NCBI GenBank assembly: GCA_036264135.1
Contig: DATARN010000171.1
Coordinates: 40,926 to 104,925 of the forward strand
DNA from: DATARN01 sp036264135
GTDB lineage: Bacteria > Actinomycetota > Acidimicrobiia > Acidimicrobiales > Palsa-688
Length of the DNA stretch: 64,000 nucleotides
Direction: 5' to 3'
Shown: piece by piece, positions 23,542 to 32,159 of the stretch
Layout: each line of letters opens with the position of its first letter
How positions within the stretch are numbered: the first letter of the stretch is position 1
Notes under the pieces: model-generated
Seen by the model: the letters and a program-made list of their open reading frames with translations, nothing else
Database searches by the model: none
What the model was told of the DNA's origin: nothing
Made by a program: the position numbers and the translations under genes

Positions 23542-24684
23542 TCAGCGAATCGTAAGCTCGGGCCGGAACACCCGGGTCGCACCGCGAGCCACGATCGTCT
23601 TGGCCAGCGCCTCGAACGCCGCCGCCGCCTCACTAGTGGGGTCGGTGGCGGTGATGGGCGCTCCTCGATCGCCGCCTTCCCGCAGCGCCGGCACCAGCGG
23701 CAGCTGGGCCAGCAGGGGGATGCCGAGCTCGGCGGCCAGGGCTTCGCCCCCGCCGTGGCCGAACAGCTCGTAGCGGGTGCCGTCGTCGCCGGTGAACCAG
23801 CTCATGTTCTCGATGACGCCCCGCAGCGGCATGTTGACCTTCTTCGCCATGTACGCGCTGCGCTGCGCCACCCGCTGGGCCGCCGGCTGGGGCGTGGTGA
23901 CGACGTAGATCTCGGAGCGGGGCAGGTACTGCGACATCGAGAGGGCGACGTCGCCCGTGCCGGGCGGCATGTCGACGATCAGAAACTCCGGGTCGCCCCA
24001 GTAGACGTCCACCAGGAACTGCTCGAGGGCCTTGTGCAGCATCGGCCCCCGCCACATGACCGGCTGGTCGTCGCCCACGAAGAATCCGATCGAGATGCAG
24101 CCGACGCCGTAGGCGACCGGAGGGATGATCATGTCGTCGATGACCACCGGGTCGGCCTCGATGCCGAGCATCCTCGGGACCGAGAAGCCGTACACGTCGG
24201 CGTCGAGGATGCCGACGCTGTGGCCCGCCTTTGCGAGCGCGACCGCCAGGTTGACGCTTACCGAGGACTTCCCGACACCGCCTTTGCCCGAGCTGATCCC
24301 GAGCACCCGGGTGCGACTGTCGGGGGCCATGAATGGGTTTGGTGTGCCCGACTCGTGGCCGAGGGGCTGGCCGTGGGCGGCTCCCGCCCCGCCCTGCCGG
24401 GCCCGCATCTTCTCGCGCACGCCGGCCAGTTCGGCCTCGGTCATGACCGTCAACTGGACGTCGACCTCATCCACCCCGGCGAGCGGCAGGAGGGCGGCGT
24501 TGACCCGCTGCGTGATCTCGGTGCGCATCGGGCAGCCGGCGACCGTCAGGGCGACGGTGACGGTGACTCGGCCGCCGTGCACGGCCAGGGCCTTCACCAT
24601 GTCGAGCTCGACGATGCTGATGTGCAGCTCGGGATCGAGCACCCCTCGCAGGGCCTCCATCAGCTGGGCTTCGGTTGCCGACAC
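23542..24684 (-). CDS. mrp: Mrp/NBP35-type Fe-S carrier ATPase
   Basis: A 380-residue Mrp protein. Residues 1-95 are an MIP18 (DUF59)-like domain (GVLDPELHISIVELDMVKAL, then TVAGCPMRTEI). The P-loop domain follows with SSGKGGVGKSSVSVNLAVAL near residue 130, ILDADVYGFSVPRMLGI, and VDMPPGTGDVALSMSQYLP. The usual C-terminal CxxC is replaced by WFTGDDGTRYELFG, as in many actinobacterial Mrp proteins. The family carries or loads Fe-S clusters. It is divergent from a SufR-like regulator and close to a cysteine desulfurase, which fits an Fe-S module. Confidence 0.9.
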   Translation of the reverse strand: MSATEAQLMEALRGVLDPELHISIVELDMVKALAVHGGRVTVTVALTVAGCPMRTEITQRVNAALLPLAGVDEVDVQLTVMTEAELAGVREKMRARQGGAGAAHGQPLGHESGTPNPFMAPDSRTRVLGISSGKGGVGKSSVSVNLAVALAKAGHSVGILDADVYGFSVPRMLGIEADPVVIDDMIIPPVAYGVGCISIGFFVGDDQPVMWRGPMLHKALEQFLVDVYWGDPEFLIVDMPPGTGDVALSMSQYLPRSEIYVVTTPQPAAQRVAQRSAYMAKKVNMPLRGVIENMSWFTGDDGTRYELFGHGGGEALAAELGIPLLAQLPLVPALREGGDRGAPITATDPTSEAAAAFEALAKTIVARGATRVFRPELTIR

Positions 24685-24702
24685 AGGACCTCCGGATTTC
24701 CA

Positions 24703-24718
24703 CTACCGCCATAGGTAG
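24703..24718. promoter_or_regulatory. Candidate SufR-type operator
   Basis: CTACC-N6-GGTAG (CTACCGCCATAGGTAG) lies between the divergent mrp and SufR-like genes, 10 bases before the regulator start. Its architecture resembles the SufR sites of other bacteria (CAAC-N6-GTTG), and its right half overlaps a possible -10 region (TAGAAT). Autoregulation is inference. Confidence 0.5.
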
Positions 24719-24728
24719 AATACCCGCC

Positions 24729-25511
24729 GTGGACGGGTTAGCCCCCCCGATGCCGGCCCCGCCGGATTCCGCCCCCGCGCCGGCCGCGTCCGGCCCGGGC
24801 GGCCCCAGCCCGCTGACCGATGTCGAGTTTTCGGCCGCGGTGGTGGCGGTGACGACGGCGTTCGGCGACCCCACCCGCCGGCGCATCTACCTCTTCGCCC
24901 GGGAACGGGCCGGGGGCGTCACCGCCGGTGACGTGGCCGAGCACTTCGCCCTGCACCCCAACGTGGCCCGCCACCACCTCGACAAGCTGGCCGCCGGCGG
25001 CTATCTCGAGGTCTTCCTTTCTCGCAGCGAAACCGGACGGGCCGGGCGGCCGTCGAAGGGCTACCGGGTGTCGGGCCAGGCCGCCGGGCTGGAGGTGCCG
25101 GTCAAGGGCAGCGATCTGCTCATCACCCTGCTCGGCCGAAGCCTGGCCCTCCTGCCGCCGGAGCAGGCGGAGGCCATGGCGGAGGAGGTCGGCGAGGCCT
25201 ACGGCCGGGACCTGGCCAGCCAGATGTCGGCCGCCGACGAGCAGCGGTCGTTCCGCAGCGCCTTGCACGCGGTGGCCGACGCCCTGACCGCCCACGGGTT
25301 TGCGGCCCACGCCGAGAACCGGGGGACATCGCTGTTGCTGATCAAGGACAACTGCCCGTTCTTCGACACCGCCAAGCAGCACCCGGTGATCTGCGCCGTC
25401 GACCGCGGCATGGTGAAGGGGATGCTGGCCGGGCTGTACGGCGGCGAGACGGTGCTCGGCACCGAGTCGTCCCGAGCGCTCGGCGACGACGCCTGCATCA
25501 CGATCGTCTGA
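24729..25511 (+). CDS. SufR-like Fe-S sensing transcriptional repressor
   Basis: A 260-residue regulator. After a Pro/Ala-rich tail of about 35 residues there is a winged HTH of the ArsR/DeoR type (AFGDPTRRRIYLFAR, VAEHFALHPNVARHHLDKL, GRPSKGYRVSG). The C-terminal half contains cysteines in NCPFFDTAKQHPVICAVDRG and a third in DDACITIV, placed like the cluster ligands of SufR. I infer a repressor that releases its site when it loses its Fe-S cluster. GTG 24729 is chosen; the cysteine desulfurase follows 27 bases after the stop, and mrp is divergent. Confidence 0.8.
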   Translation: MDGLAPPMPAPPDSAPAPAASGPGGPSPLTDVEFSAAVVAVTTAFGDPTRRRIYLFARERAGGVTAGDVAEHFALHPNVARHHLDKLAAGGYLEVFLSRSETGRAGRPSKGYRVSGQAAGLEVPVKGSDLLITLLGRSLALLPPEQAEAMAEEVGEAYGRDLASQMSAADEQRSFRSALHAVADALTAHGFAAHAENRGTSLLLIKDNCPFFDTAKQHPVICAVDRGMVKGMLAGLYGGETVLGTESSRALGDDACITIV

Positions 25512-25538
25512 TCGGCCCGCGTAAAGGCCACGGCTTCG

Positions 25539-26720
25539 GTGCCCCGGGTCTACCTGGATCACGCCTCGACCTCCCCGCCCCGGCCGGCGGTGGTCGATGC
25601 CCTCGTCGGCGCGCTCGGCCTCGCTGACCCGGGGCGGGTCCACACCGAGGGCCGCTTGGCCCGCGCCGTGCTCGAGGAGGCCCGCGACCAGGTGGCGGCG
25701 TTCTGCGGCACCCGTTCCCGGCAGGTCATCTTCACGTCGGGGGCCACGGAGGCCATCAACGCCGCCGTCTACGGCGCGGTCACGGCCGGCCGGGGCGACC
25801 ACCTGGTGTGCGCCGGCGTGGAGCATTCCGCCGTCCAGCGGGCGTCGGAGCGGGCCGGGCGGGTGACGGTGGCCGCGTCCCATCGGGACGGGCGCATCGA
25901 TGTCGACAGCCTGCTGCGGGCCATCGGGCCCAACACCGCGTTGGTCCACTGCCAGTGGGCCAATCACGAGGTGGGGGCCATCCAGCCGGTGGCCGAGGTC
26001 GTGGCGGCGTGCCGCGAGCGAGGCATCCTCGTCCACGTTGACGCGGCCGCCGCGGCCGGCCACCTGCCCATCGCATTCGACGAGCTGGGCGCCGACCTTC
26101 TGTCGCTGTCGGCCCACAAGATGGGCGGCCCCAAGGGCGCAGGGGCGCTCCTCGTCCGCCGGGGCATCCGCCTACCGCCGTTGCTTGTCGGGGGCGACCA
26201 GGAGCGGGCCCGCCGGGGCGGGCTCGAGGATGTTCCGGCGTGGGTCGGGTTCGGCGCTGCGGCGGCGGAACTCGACGGTCCCTTCGACCCCGATGGCGAA
26301 CCAGGCGCTGGCGCCGGCGGCCGAGGCGGGACCTTGGCGGCGGAGGCGGCTCGGGCGGCCGCCCAGGCGGATCGGATCCGCGCCGCCGCCGTGGCCGTCG
26401 AAGGGGTGCAGGTGTACGGGCCCGAGAATGCGGCCGACCGGTTGCCCCACCTGGTGTGCCTGGGGATCGACGGCGTCGAGGCCGAGGCGGTGCTGCTGGG
26501 CCTCGACCAGATGGGAATCGCCGCCCATTCCGGCAGCTCGTGCTCCTCGGAGGCGCTCGAACCGTCTCCGGTGCTGGCCGCCATGGGGGTCGACGCCGAC
26601 CACAGCGTGCGGCTGTCGGTGGGCTGGTCGACCACCGAGGCGGAGGTCGACGCCGCCGCCTCGGCGCTGCCCGGCGTGATCGAACGGCTCCGATCCCTGC
26701 GGCAAGCGTTCGGTTCCTGA
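25539..26720 (+). CDS. Cysteine desulfurase (NifS/IscS family)
   Basis: A 393-residue PLP enzyme that removes sulfur from cysteine for Fe-S clusters or thiolation. YLDHASTSPPRP starts the fold, SGATEAINAAVYG and VEHSAVQRA are cofactor-side motifs, LSAHKMGGPKGAGALL holds the PLP Lys, and SGSSCSSEALEPS holds the persulfide Cys in the short IscS-type loop. An unusual Gly/Ala-rich insert lies near residues 245-265. It follows the SufR-like gene, so it is probably the desulfurase of the Fe-S module. NifS-like enzymes can also release selenium from selenocysteine, notable given the UGA genes in this window. Confidence 0.9.
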   Translation: MPRVYLDHASTSPPRPAVVDALVGALGLADPGRVHTEGRLARAVLEEARDQVAAFCGTRSRQVIFTSGATEAINAAVYGAVTAGRGDHLVCAGVEHSAVQRASERAGRVTVAASHRDGRIDVDSLLRAIGPNTALVHCQWANHEVGAIQPVAEVVAACRERGILVHVDAAAAAGHLPIAFDELGADLLSLSAHKMGGPKGAGALLVRRGIRLPPLLVGGDQERARRGGLEDVPAWVGFGAAAAELDGPFDPDGEPGAGAGGRGGTLAAEAARAAAQADRIRAAAVAVEGVQVYGPENAADRLPHLVCLGIDGVEAEAVLLGLDQMGIAAHSGSSCSSEALEPSPVLAAMGVDADHSVRLSVGWSTTEAEVDAAASALPGVIERLRSLRQAFGS

Positions 26721-26768
26721 CAAACTGTCCGTCGCACGGATCACCGTGGGCGAAAGAGGAGGGGTGTC

Positions 26769-27308
26769 ATGAAAGTATCCAGGAGGTTGGTCGCCGTGGC
26801 GGCGCCGGTCGTACTGGCCGGGATGCTGGTCGGTGGATCGTCGGGGTTTCAGCACGCGGCGGTGAAGAGCACGGACCCCGTAGCGTTGAATCAGCTCTCC
26901 GACACCATCAACTTCAGTGGGGTGCTCACCCAGGGCCGAGGCACCTTTGCCGTCAACTCCACCAGCTGCACCCTGGTCGACGGCGGCGAGATCCCCGGTC
27001 AGCCGGTGTCGATTCCGTGCCACCTGCACGAGGCCGGGCACATCACCAGCTCCGAGACCCCGGTGACGACGGCCACGGTGCTCATCACCAGCGCTGACGG
27101 CACGATCACCTTCCAGGAGACCGGCAGCGGCGGATGCTCCAGCGGAACGGGGAACGAGTTCGACAACGGCGCCATCATCCCCATCCGCGCCGAGGGCACG
27201 TCGAGCACCGGTGAGCCCACGTCACCCACCTCCTTCCCGATCTGGGGGCAGTTCAAGGTCTACGAGGCCGGCGGCGGCGGCGAGATCGGGCTCTGCCTGA
27301 CCTTCTAG
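26769..27308 (+). CDS. Secreted protein of unknown function
   Basis: A 179-residue protein with a Sec-type signal peptide (MKVSRRLVAVAAPVVLAGML, cleavage probably near residue 30). The mature part is a single small domain rich in Thr and Ser, with four Cys spread through it (TSCTLVDGG, VSIPCHLHEAG, SGGCSSGTGN, IGLCLTF), suggesting two disulfide bonds. I recognise no family. AGAGGAGGGGTG precedes the ATG as a strong ribosome site. It lies between the cysteine desulfurase and the convergent ccm operon, 9 bases from the ccmI stop. Confidence 0.75.
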   Translation: MKVSRRLVAVAAPVVLAGMLVGGSSGFQHAAVKSTDPVALNQLSDTINFSGVLTQGRGTFAVNSTSCTLVDGGEIPGQPVSIPCHLHEAGHITSSETPVTTATVLITSADGTITFQETGSGGCSSGTGNEFDNGAIIPIRAEGTSSTGEPTSPTSFPIWGQFKVYEAGGGGEIGLCLTF

Positions 27309-27317
27309 ACCCGGAGG

Positions 27318-28322
27318 TCACGGGACGGCCGAGGTGGAGGTGGTCGGGGCGTTGGGGCCGGCGGGGACGTTGGTCCCCGCCGCCTTGATCGCCTCCTGGA
27401 GAAGGGCCTGGACGCTGGCCACCTGGGGAGCGGAAGGGTTGACCGTCCCGAGGTAGGTGCGTAGCTCCGTCACCGCCCCGGCCGGGTCGTTCTTGGCCCG
27501 CAGCAATAAGAAGCCCCGGAAGAAGTGCGGGTCGGCGAAGCTGGAGTCGATCTTCTCCGCCTGCTGGATCTTGGTCAGGCCGCTGTCGACCAGGTCGCTG
27601 CGGTTGGCGGCCAGTCCGGCCTGGGCCTCCAGCCAGCCCCCGTCGGCCAGGGCCACCGGCTGGTTGGGGTCGTCCTTCAAGATGGCGTCGTAGACCTTGA
27701 GGGCGTCCGCCACTTGGCCCTTGTTGACGTCGTTGGCCGCCGTCACGAGGCGCGGGTCGATGCCGCCGGCGACGGCGGTCGTCCCGGTGATCTGCCCGTT
27801 CCCGGTGATCGTCTGGCCCGCCTGCCGGCCGCCGCTCGACTGCGTCACCGCCCAGGCGGTGACGGCCCCGAACGCCGCCACCGCCACGAGCACGGCGATC
27901 GTCCGGCGGCGACGGCGCGCCGGCGCAGTCGTCGTTCGCCGAGAGGAGGCGGCGGTGACCGGCGGCGACCCAAGCGCCGGTGACGCCGTTGTCGCCCTCC
28001 GCGACGAGGCGGTGTCCACCGCGGCGGATGCGGCCGCCGGGCGGCGGCGCCCCGCTGGAGCCGCGGTCGCTCCGGGCGGCGGGGCCGTGTTGGCGCCGGG
28101 CGACGTCCCCTTTCGCCGGCCCGGCCCCTCCGCCGCCTCGATGGCCCGCAGGACGGCGGCCGCTCGGGCGGTGTACTCGTCGGTGAGCGCCTGGTAGTCG
28201 CTGTCCTCGATGTCGCCCGCCTCGTGCTCGGCGTCGAGATCGGCCAGCGAGCGGAACAGGAAGGCCCGCTCGTCGCGAAGGGAGGTGAGGTCGGCGTCCG
28301 CCGACGGCTCAGTCGTCGCCAT
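27318..28322 (-). CDS. ccmI: CcmI-like cytochrome c maturation TPR protein
   Basis: A 334-residue protein ending the ccm operon. Residues 8-60 (LTSLRDERAFLFRSLADLDA, EHEAGDIEDSDYQALTDEYT) match the CcmI/CycH N-terminal region. A long Ala/Pro/Arg-rich linker follows, then a membrane segment (TIAVLVAVAAFGAVTAWAV), then TPR-like helices from about residue 195 (DVNKGQVADALKVYDAILKD, HFFRGFLLLRAKNDPAGAVT). CcmI holds apocytochrome for haem attachment. Its membrane segment is placed after the conserved helical part, unlike the N-terminal anchors of proteobacterial CcmI. It overlaps ccmH by 14 bases. Confidence 0.8.
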   Translation of the reverse strand: MATTEPSADADLTSLRDERAFLFRSLADLDAEHEAGDIEDSDYQALTDEYTARAAAVLRAIEAAEGPGRRKGTSPGANTAPPPGATAAPAGRRRPAAASAAVDTASSRRATTASPALGSPPVTAASSRRTTTAPARRRRRTIAVLVAVAAFGAVTAWAVTQSSGGRQAGQTITGNGQITGTTAVAGGIDPRLVTAANDVNKGQVADALKVYDAILKDDPNQPVALADGGWLEAQAGLAANRSDLVDSGLTKIQQAEKIDSSFADPHFFRGFLLLRAKNDPAGAVTELRTYLGTVNPSAPQVASVQALLQEAIKAAGTNVPAGPNAPTTSTSAVP

Positions 28323-28773
28323 CGCGGCGGGCCCTTTCCACCAGCGTGCGGTCTTCGTCGCTCACCGTCACCGCCGTCTTCGACCGCCATCGGGCGAAGG
28401 TCAGGCCCAGGCCGCCGGCGGCGGCGAGGAAGACGGCCACGGGGAGAGCCCATACCAGGAGCCCGATTCCTGAGGCAGGGGGGGTCAGCGAGGTGCCCGG
28501 GTAGCGCTGCTCGACGTAGTCAAGGATCTGCCGGTCCGATCGGCCGGCCACCAGTTGCTGGCGGACGAGGGCGCGGATGTCCTGGGAGATCGGTGCGCTG
28601 GAGTCGGCCACGGTCTCGCCGGAACAGATGGGGCATTTGATCTGGGCGGTGACGCGGTGGACCCGGTCATCGACCGTGGTGCCGGAATGGCCCGAGATGC
28701 CGACCGCCAATGCCACCACCAGGATGAGGCCCAGTCCGGCGAGGGGCACCCAGCGCTGCACCCGCGGGGTCAC
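28309..28773 (-). CDS. ccmH: CcmH apocytochrome thiol reductase
   Basis: A 154-residue CcmH. An N-terminal membrane helix (LAGLGLILVVALAVGISG) is followed by the extracytoplasmic CPxC domain IKCPICSGETVADSSAPISQ, then IRALVRQQLVAGRSDRQIL, and a second membrane helix (LVWALPVAVFLAAAGGLGL). It reduces the CxxCH motif of apocytochrome c. Its start overlaps the upstream thioredoxin-like gene by 4 bases. Confidence 0.9.
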   Translation of the reverse strand: MTPRVQRWVPLAGLGLILVVALAVGISGHSGTTVDDRVHRVTAQIKCPICSGETVADSSAPISQDIRALVRQQLVAGRSDRQILDYVEQRYPGTSLTPPASGIGLLVWALPVAVFLAAAGGLGLTFARWRSKTAVTVSDEDRTLVERARRDGDD

Positions 28774-29420
28774 GGGACCGACGACGAGGAGGGTGTCGTC
28801 ACCACCAGCTGCGCCTGGTGCAACACGTTCTCCAACATGGTGTCGCTGACCGGCCCGACGATGTGGGCCAGCACGATGCCGGCCGGAGAGATCAGGAACG
28901 TCTCCGGGGGCCCGGTCACGCTGTAGGTGATCTTGGCGTTCGGGTTATCGACGATCGCCCAGGTGGCGCCGCTCTTGCTCATCAGCGACTCGATGGGCCC
29001 GGTGTCGGGGTCGTCGAAGCGCACCCCGAAGATGGCGGCGTCGGCGGCATGGGCGTTTTGGAACTTGACCAGCTCCGGTTGCTCCTGCTGGCAGGGGATG
29101 CACCAGCTGGCGAAGAAGTTGAGGAACACCCACTTGCCGCGCAACGAGGACAGGGCGCCGTTGGCGCCGCTCAGGGTGCGACCGCTGATCTCCGGCGCCG
29201 GCTTGTTCTGGAGGGGGGTGACGACCTGCGTCCCCACCTCGGACGCGTTCTTGCTGGTGGCGAGGATGGCGACGAGCAGGGCGGTGACGCAGCCCACGGC
29301 GATGGCGCTGATCAGGGGGATACGGCTGCGCCGCCGGCGAGGGGCGGCGGCAGGGTGGGCATCGTCGGGACCCGGCTCGGCCGATCCCGACGGCTCCGAA
29401 GAGGCGAGCGTGGTCGTCAC
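28770..29420 (-). CDS. ccmG: Membrane-anchored thioredoxin-like protein (CcmG/ResA)
   Basis: A 216-residue TlpA/ResA-type thioredoxin. One N-terminal membrane helix (PLISAIAVGCVTALLVAILA) is preceded by a basic stretch; the thioredoxin domain has the active site NFFASWCIPCQQEQPELVKF near residue 110 and the cis-Pro region GPPETFLIS. It passes electrons from CcdA to CcmH and apocytochrome c. The GTG start overlaps the ccmF stop (GTGA). Confidence 0.9.
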   Translation of the reverse strand: MTTTLASSEPSGSAEPGPDDAHPAAAPRRRRSRIPLISAIAVGCVTALLVAILATSKNASEVGTQVVTPLQNKPAPEISGRTLSGANGALSSLRGKWVFLNFFASWCIPCQQEQPELVKFQNAHAADAAIFGVRFDDPDTGPIESLMSKSGATWAIVDNPNAKITYSVTGPPETFLISPAGIVLAHIVGPVSDTMLENVLHQAQLVVTTPSSSSVP

Positions 29421-31510
29421 CGCCCGGCCGGCGCCGGCAGGTCGGCGGGGTCCCCGGCGGGCGCCGGCTCGGGCACCGCGGCGGGATGGCCGTTCCCGTT
29501 CGCCGGGGCGGGAGGCGAGGCGCCGGCGCCGGCCACGGGAGCCGGGGCGGGAGGGGACGCGCCGGCGCCGGCGTCGGCCACCGGGGCCGAGACCGGGGCG
29601 ATGGGCCGCCGGCGCCGGCCCGGCCAGGCGGCCAGGACGGTACCGAAGGCCACGATGCCGCCCCCGATCCACAGCCACATGATGAGCGGCTGCACGATCA
29701 CGCCGATGGTGGCGGGCCCGCCAGCGGTGGTGGGGGCATTGACCAGGGTGATGTACACGTCGTCGAGCGGGGTGCTGCGCACCGCCGGGGTGGCCACGGC
29801 GGCGCCCCCACCGTTGTACTGGCTGATCGCCGGCCGGTAGATCTTGCTGCCGTCGATGCGCACCCGGGCCTCCTGGGCCTGGCGGTTGGCGTGGGCCACC
29901 TGGTCGGTGCCCAGGTAGGCGACGCGGTGGCCGTCGAAGGCGATGGTCTGGCCGGCGGTGAGCTTCTGCTGGGTCTGGTGGGCGTAGGACCGGCTGGCGG
30001 CGAACGCCACCGCGATCACGACGATGCCGATGTGGACGATCATGCCGCCGTTGGCCCGGCCGACCAGGCCCCGCCAGCCCTGGCGGCGGGTGGCCAGCAC
30101 CAGTTGCCGCCCCGCCGAGCCGGCGGCGAAGGCGCCGAGGCCGAAGGCCAGCAGCGGGTTCAGGCCGCGGACGCCGAAGGCGACGCAGGCGACGATGGTG
30201 GCGACGGCCACGGTGAGCGGCCACTGGATGCGCCGGCGCAGCAACTCGCCCGAGGCCTTGCGCCACGGGAGCACCGGCGCGATGGCCATGAGGAAGAGGA
30301 GAGCCACCATGATCGGCATGGTCATGCGGTCGAAGTAGGGCTCGCCGACGGAGATCTGCTGGCCGTTGATGGCCTCCGACAGCAGCGGAAAGACGGTGCC
30401 GAGGAGGACGACGAAGGCGAAGGCGGCGAACATCAGGTTGTTGGCGAGGAACGCCCCCTCCCGGGACACGGGCGAGTCGATCGCCCCCGGCGATCGCAGC
30501 CGGTCGCCCCGCCAGGCGATCAAGGTGACGGTGACGGCCACGATGAGACCGAAGAAGGCGAGGATCAAGGGGCCGATGCCCGATGTGGTGAAGGCGTGCA
30601 CCGACTGCAGCACGCCCGAGCGGGTGAGGAACGTGCCGAGGATGGTGAGGCTGAACGTCGCCAGCAGCAGCGAGAGGTTCCACAGCCGCAGCATCCCCCG
30701 CCGCTCCTGGATCATCACCGAGTGCAGGTAGGCCGTGGCGGTCAGCCACGGGAGAAACGAGGCGTTCTCCACCGGGTCCCACGCCCAGAACCCGCCCCAG
30801 CCCAACACCTCGTAGCTCCACCACGCCCCGAGCACGATGCCGGCCGACAGGAAGCCCCAGGCGAACAGGGTCCAGCGGCGAGTCTCGAGCAGCCAGCCCT
30901 CGTCCATGCGTCCGGTGATGAGGCTGGCCACGGCGAAGGCGAAGGGGATGGTGAAGCCGACGAAGCCCAGGTACAGCATGGGCGGGTGGAACGCCACCAG
31001 CGGGTGGTTCTGGAGCAGGGGGTTGGGGCCCGGGCCGTCGGTCGGGACGGCACCGGAGATGGTCTTGAACGGGTTGGCCGGTCCGACCATCAGCAGGAAG
31101 AAGAACCCCGACACGCAGTAGGTGACGAGGGTGGCCCAGCCGACCAGCGGGTCCCCGACGCGGTTGCGGTACTTACGGGCCATGGCGGCGATGTAGCCCG
31201 CCAGGATGAGCGTCCACAGGATGATGGAGCCTTCGAGGGCCGACCACATGCCGGTCACCAGGAACAGCAGCGGCGTCGACCGGCTGGAGTTGTTGGCCAC
31301 GAAGGTGAGGGAGAAGTCGTGGGTCAGGAGGGCCCGTTCCATGGCGAGGGCGGCGAGGACGGCGCCGGCGAGGATGAGCCAGCTGTAGCTGCGGCCCGCC
31401 CGCAGGAGGCTGGCCCGGCCCTTGGTCAGGCCGGCGGCGAGGGTGACGATGCCGAACACCGACGCCAGCAGGCCCAGCAGGACGGCGCTCTGGCCGATGG
31501 CGGCGTTCAC
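29417..31510 (-). CDS. ccmF: Cytochrome c haem lyase CcmF
   Basis: A 697-residue polytopic membrane protein of the haem-handling protein family. The tryptophan-rich WWD motif is WGGFWAWDPVENASFLPWL near residue 235, and LVAFHPPMLYLGF carries a conserved His. The C-terminal soluble part (from about residue 500) contains the extracytoplasmic domain, and the last 60 residues are Pro/Ala-rich with near-repeats of VAGAGASPPAPA. CcmF attaches haem from CcmE to apocytochrome c. It overlaps ccmE and ccmG by 4 bases each. Confidence 0.95.
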   Translation of the reverse strand: MNAAIGQSAVLLGLLASVFGIVTLAAGLTKGRASLLRAGRSYSWLILAGAVLAALAMERALLTHDFSLTFVANNSSRSTPLLFLVTGMWSALEGSIILWTLILAGYIAAMARKYRNRVGDPLVGWATLVTYCVSGFFFLLMVGPANPFKTISGAVPTDGPGPNPLLQNHPLVAFHPPMLYLGFVGFTIPFAFAVASLITGRMDEGWLLETRRWTLFAWGFLSAGIVLGAWWSYEVLGWGGFWAWDPVENASFLPWLTATAYLHSVMIQERRGMLRLWNLSLLLATFSLTILGTFLTRSGVLQSVHAFTTSGIGPLILAFFGLIVAVTVTLIAWRGDRLRSPGAIDSPVSREGAFLANNLMFAAFAFVVLLGTVFPLLSEAINGQQISVGEPYFDRMTMPIMVALLFLMAIAPVLPWRKASGELLRRRIQWPLTVAVATIVACVAFGVRGLNPLLAFGLGAFAAGSAGRQLVLATRRQGWRGLVGRANGGMIVHIGIVVIAVAFAASRSYAHQTQQKLTAGQTIAFDGHRVAYLGTDQVAHANRQAQEARVRIDGSKIYRPAISQYNGGGAAVATPAVRSTPLDDVYITLVNAPTTAGGPATIGVIVQPLIMWLWIGGGIVAFGTVLAAWPGRRRRPIAPVSAPVADAGAGASPPAPAPVAGAGASPPAPANGNGHPAAVPEPAPAGDPADLPAPAGR

Positions 31511-32034
31511 GGAAGCGTGGTCGCAGCGGGCACGGTCGTCACCCGGTCGGGGTGCTGAGCCACGTAGCTGGCGGTGTGCTTGACCATGATGAGGTCGCTG
31601 GCGAAGGAGCCGTCGGCGACGAAGTGGCCCTCCAGGACGACGGGGATGCCAGGCTTGAACAGCTGCGGCGGCGAGTTGGTGTTGAGCACGGCGACGCTGA
31701 CGCCGTTGTTGGCGATGGTGAAGGCCACGCCGCCGCCCACGGGGTGCACGTCGTTCTGCACCGTGCCCTCGATGCGGAAACGCTGGCTACCGAGTTGGGC
31801 GCGCGCCGCCACCGCCTCGTCCACGGTCTTGAAGTAGACGGTGGCGTTGCCCAGTCCCCGGAACACCAGCACGCCGAGGGCCACGACGATGACGGCGAAA
31901 GCGATGACCTGGCGCCGGCGGGATCCGAGTCGCGAGCGCGGCCGCACGGCCGCGACGGGCGCGGGCATGGGCGCGGCGTCGGCAGATTCGGGACCGGCGT
32001 CGTCGCTGTCGACCGGGCCTGGTGTTACTGCCAC
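31507..32034 (-). CDS. ccmE: Haem chaperone CcmE
   Basis: A 175-residue CcmE. A membrane helix (VIAFAVIVVALGVLVFRGL) lies near residue 45, then the beta-barrel with LGSQRFRIEGTVQNDVHPVG and VVLEGHFVADGSFASDLIMV. KHTASYV supplies the HxxxY motif, whose His binds haem covalently. GTG 32034 lies within the end of the small ccmD gene, 10 bases from its stop. Confidence 0.9.
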   Translation of the reverse strand: MAVTPGPVDSDDAGPESADAAPMPAPVAAVRPRSRLGSRRRQVIAFAVIVVALGVLVFRGLGNATVYFKTVDEAVAARAQLGSQRFRIEGTVQNDVHPVGGGVAFTIANNGVSVAVLNTNSPPQLFKPGIPVVLEGHFVADGSFASDLIMVKHTASYVAQHPDRVTTVPAATTLP

Positions 32035-32159
32035 GTCCGCTCTTCGGGGGGCAGGGTGCGGGACAGTTTGCGGCCCCGCAGGATGACGCGGAGGGAATAG
32101 GCGCCGAGGGCGCCGAAGGCGACGCCGTAGCCGAGGAACACGTAGCCCATCTGGCTCAC
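32025..32159 (-). CDS. ccmD: CcmD-like small membrane protein
   Basis: A 44-residue protein between ccmC and ccmE: one membrane helix (MGYVFLGYGVAFGALGAYSL) followed by a basic stretch (RVILRGRKLSRTL) and a charged end. Its size, topology and position fit CcmD, which stabilises the CcmABC-CcmE release complex. The GTG start overlaps the ccmC stop (GTGA) and the end overlaps ccmE by 10 bases. Confidence 0.85.
   Translation of the reverse strand: MSQMGYVFLGYGVAFGALGAYSLRVILRGRKLSRTLPPEERTWQ

Noticed and set aside
29486..31558. A 690-codon plus-strand open frame opposite ccmF
   Set aside because: It is composed of charged low-complexity sequence without family motifs, while the minus strand encodes a complete CcmF with its WWD motif.
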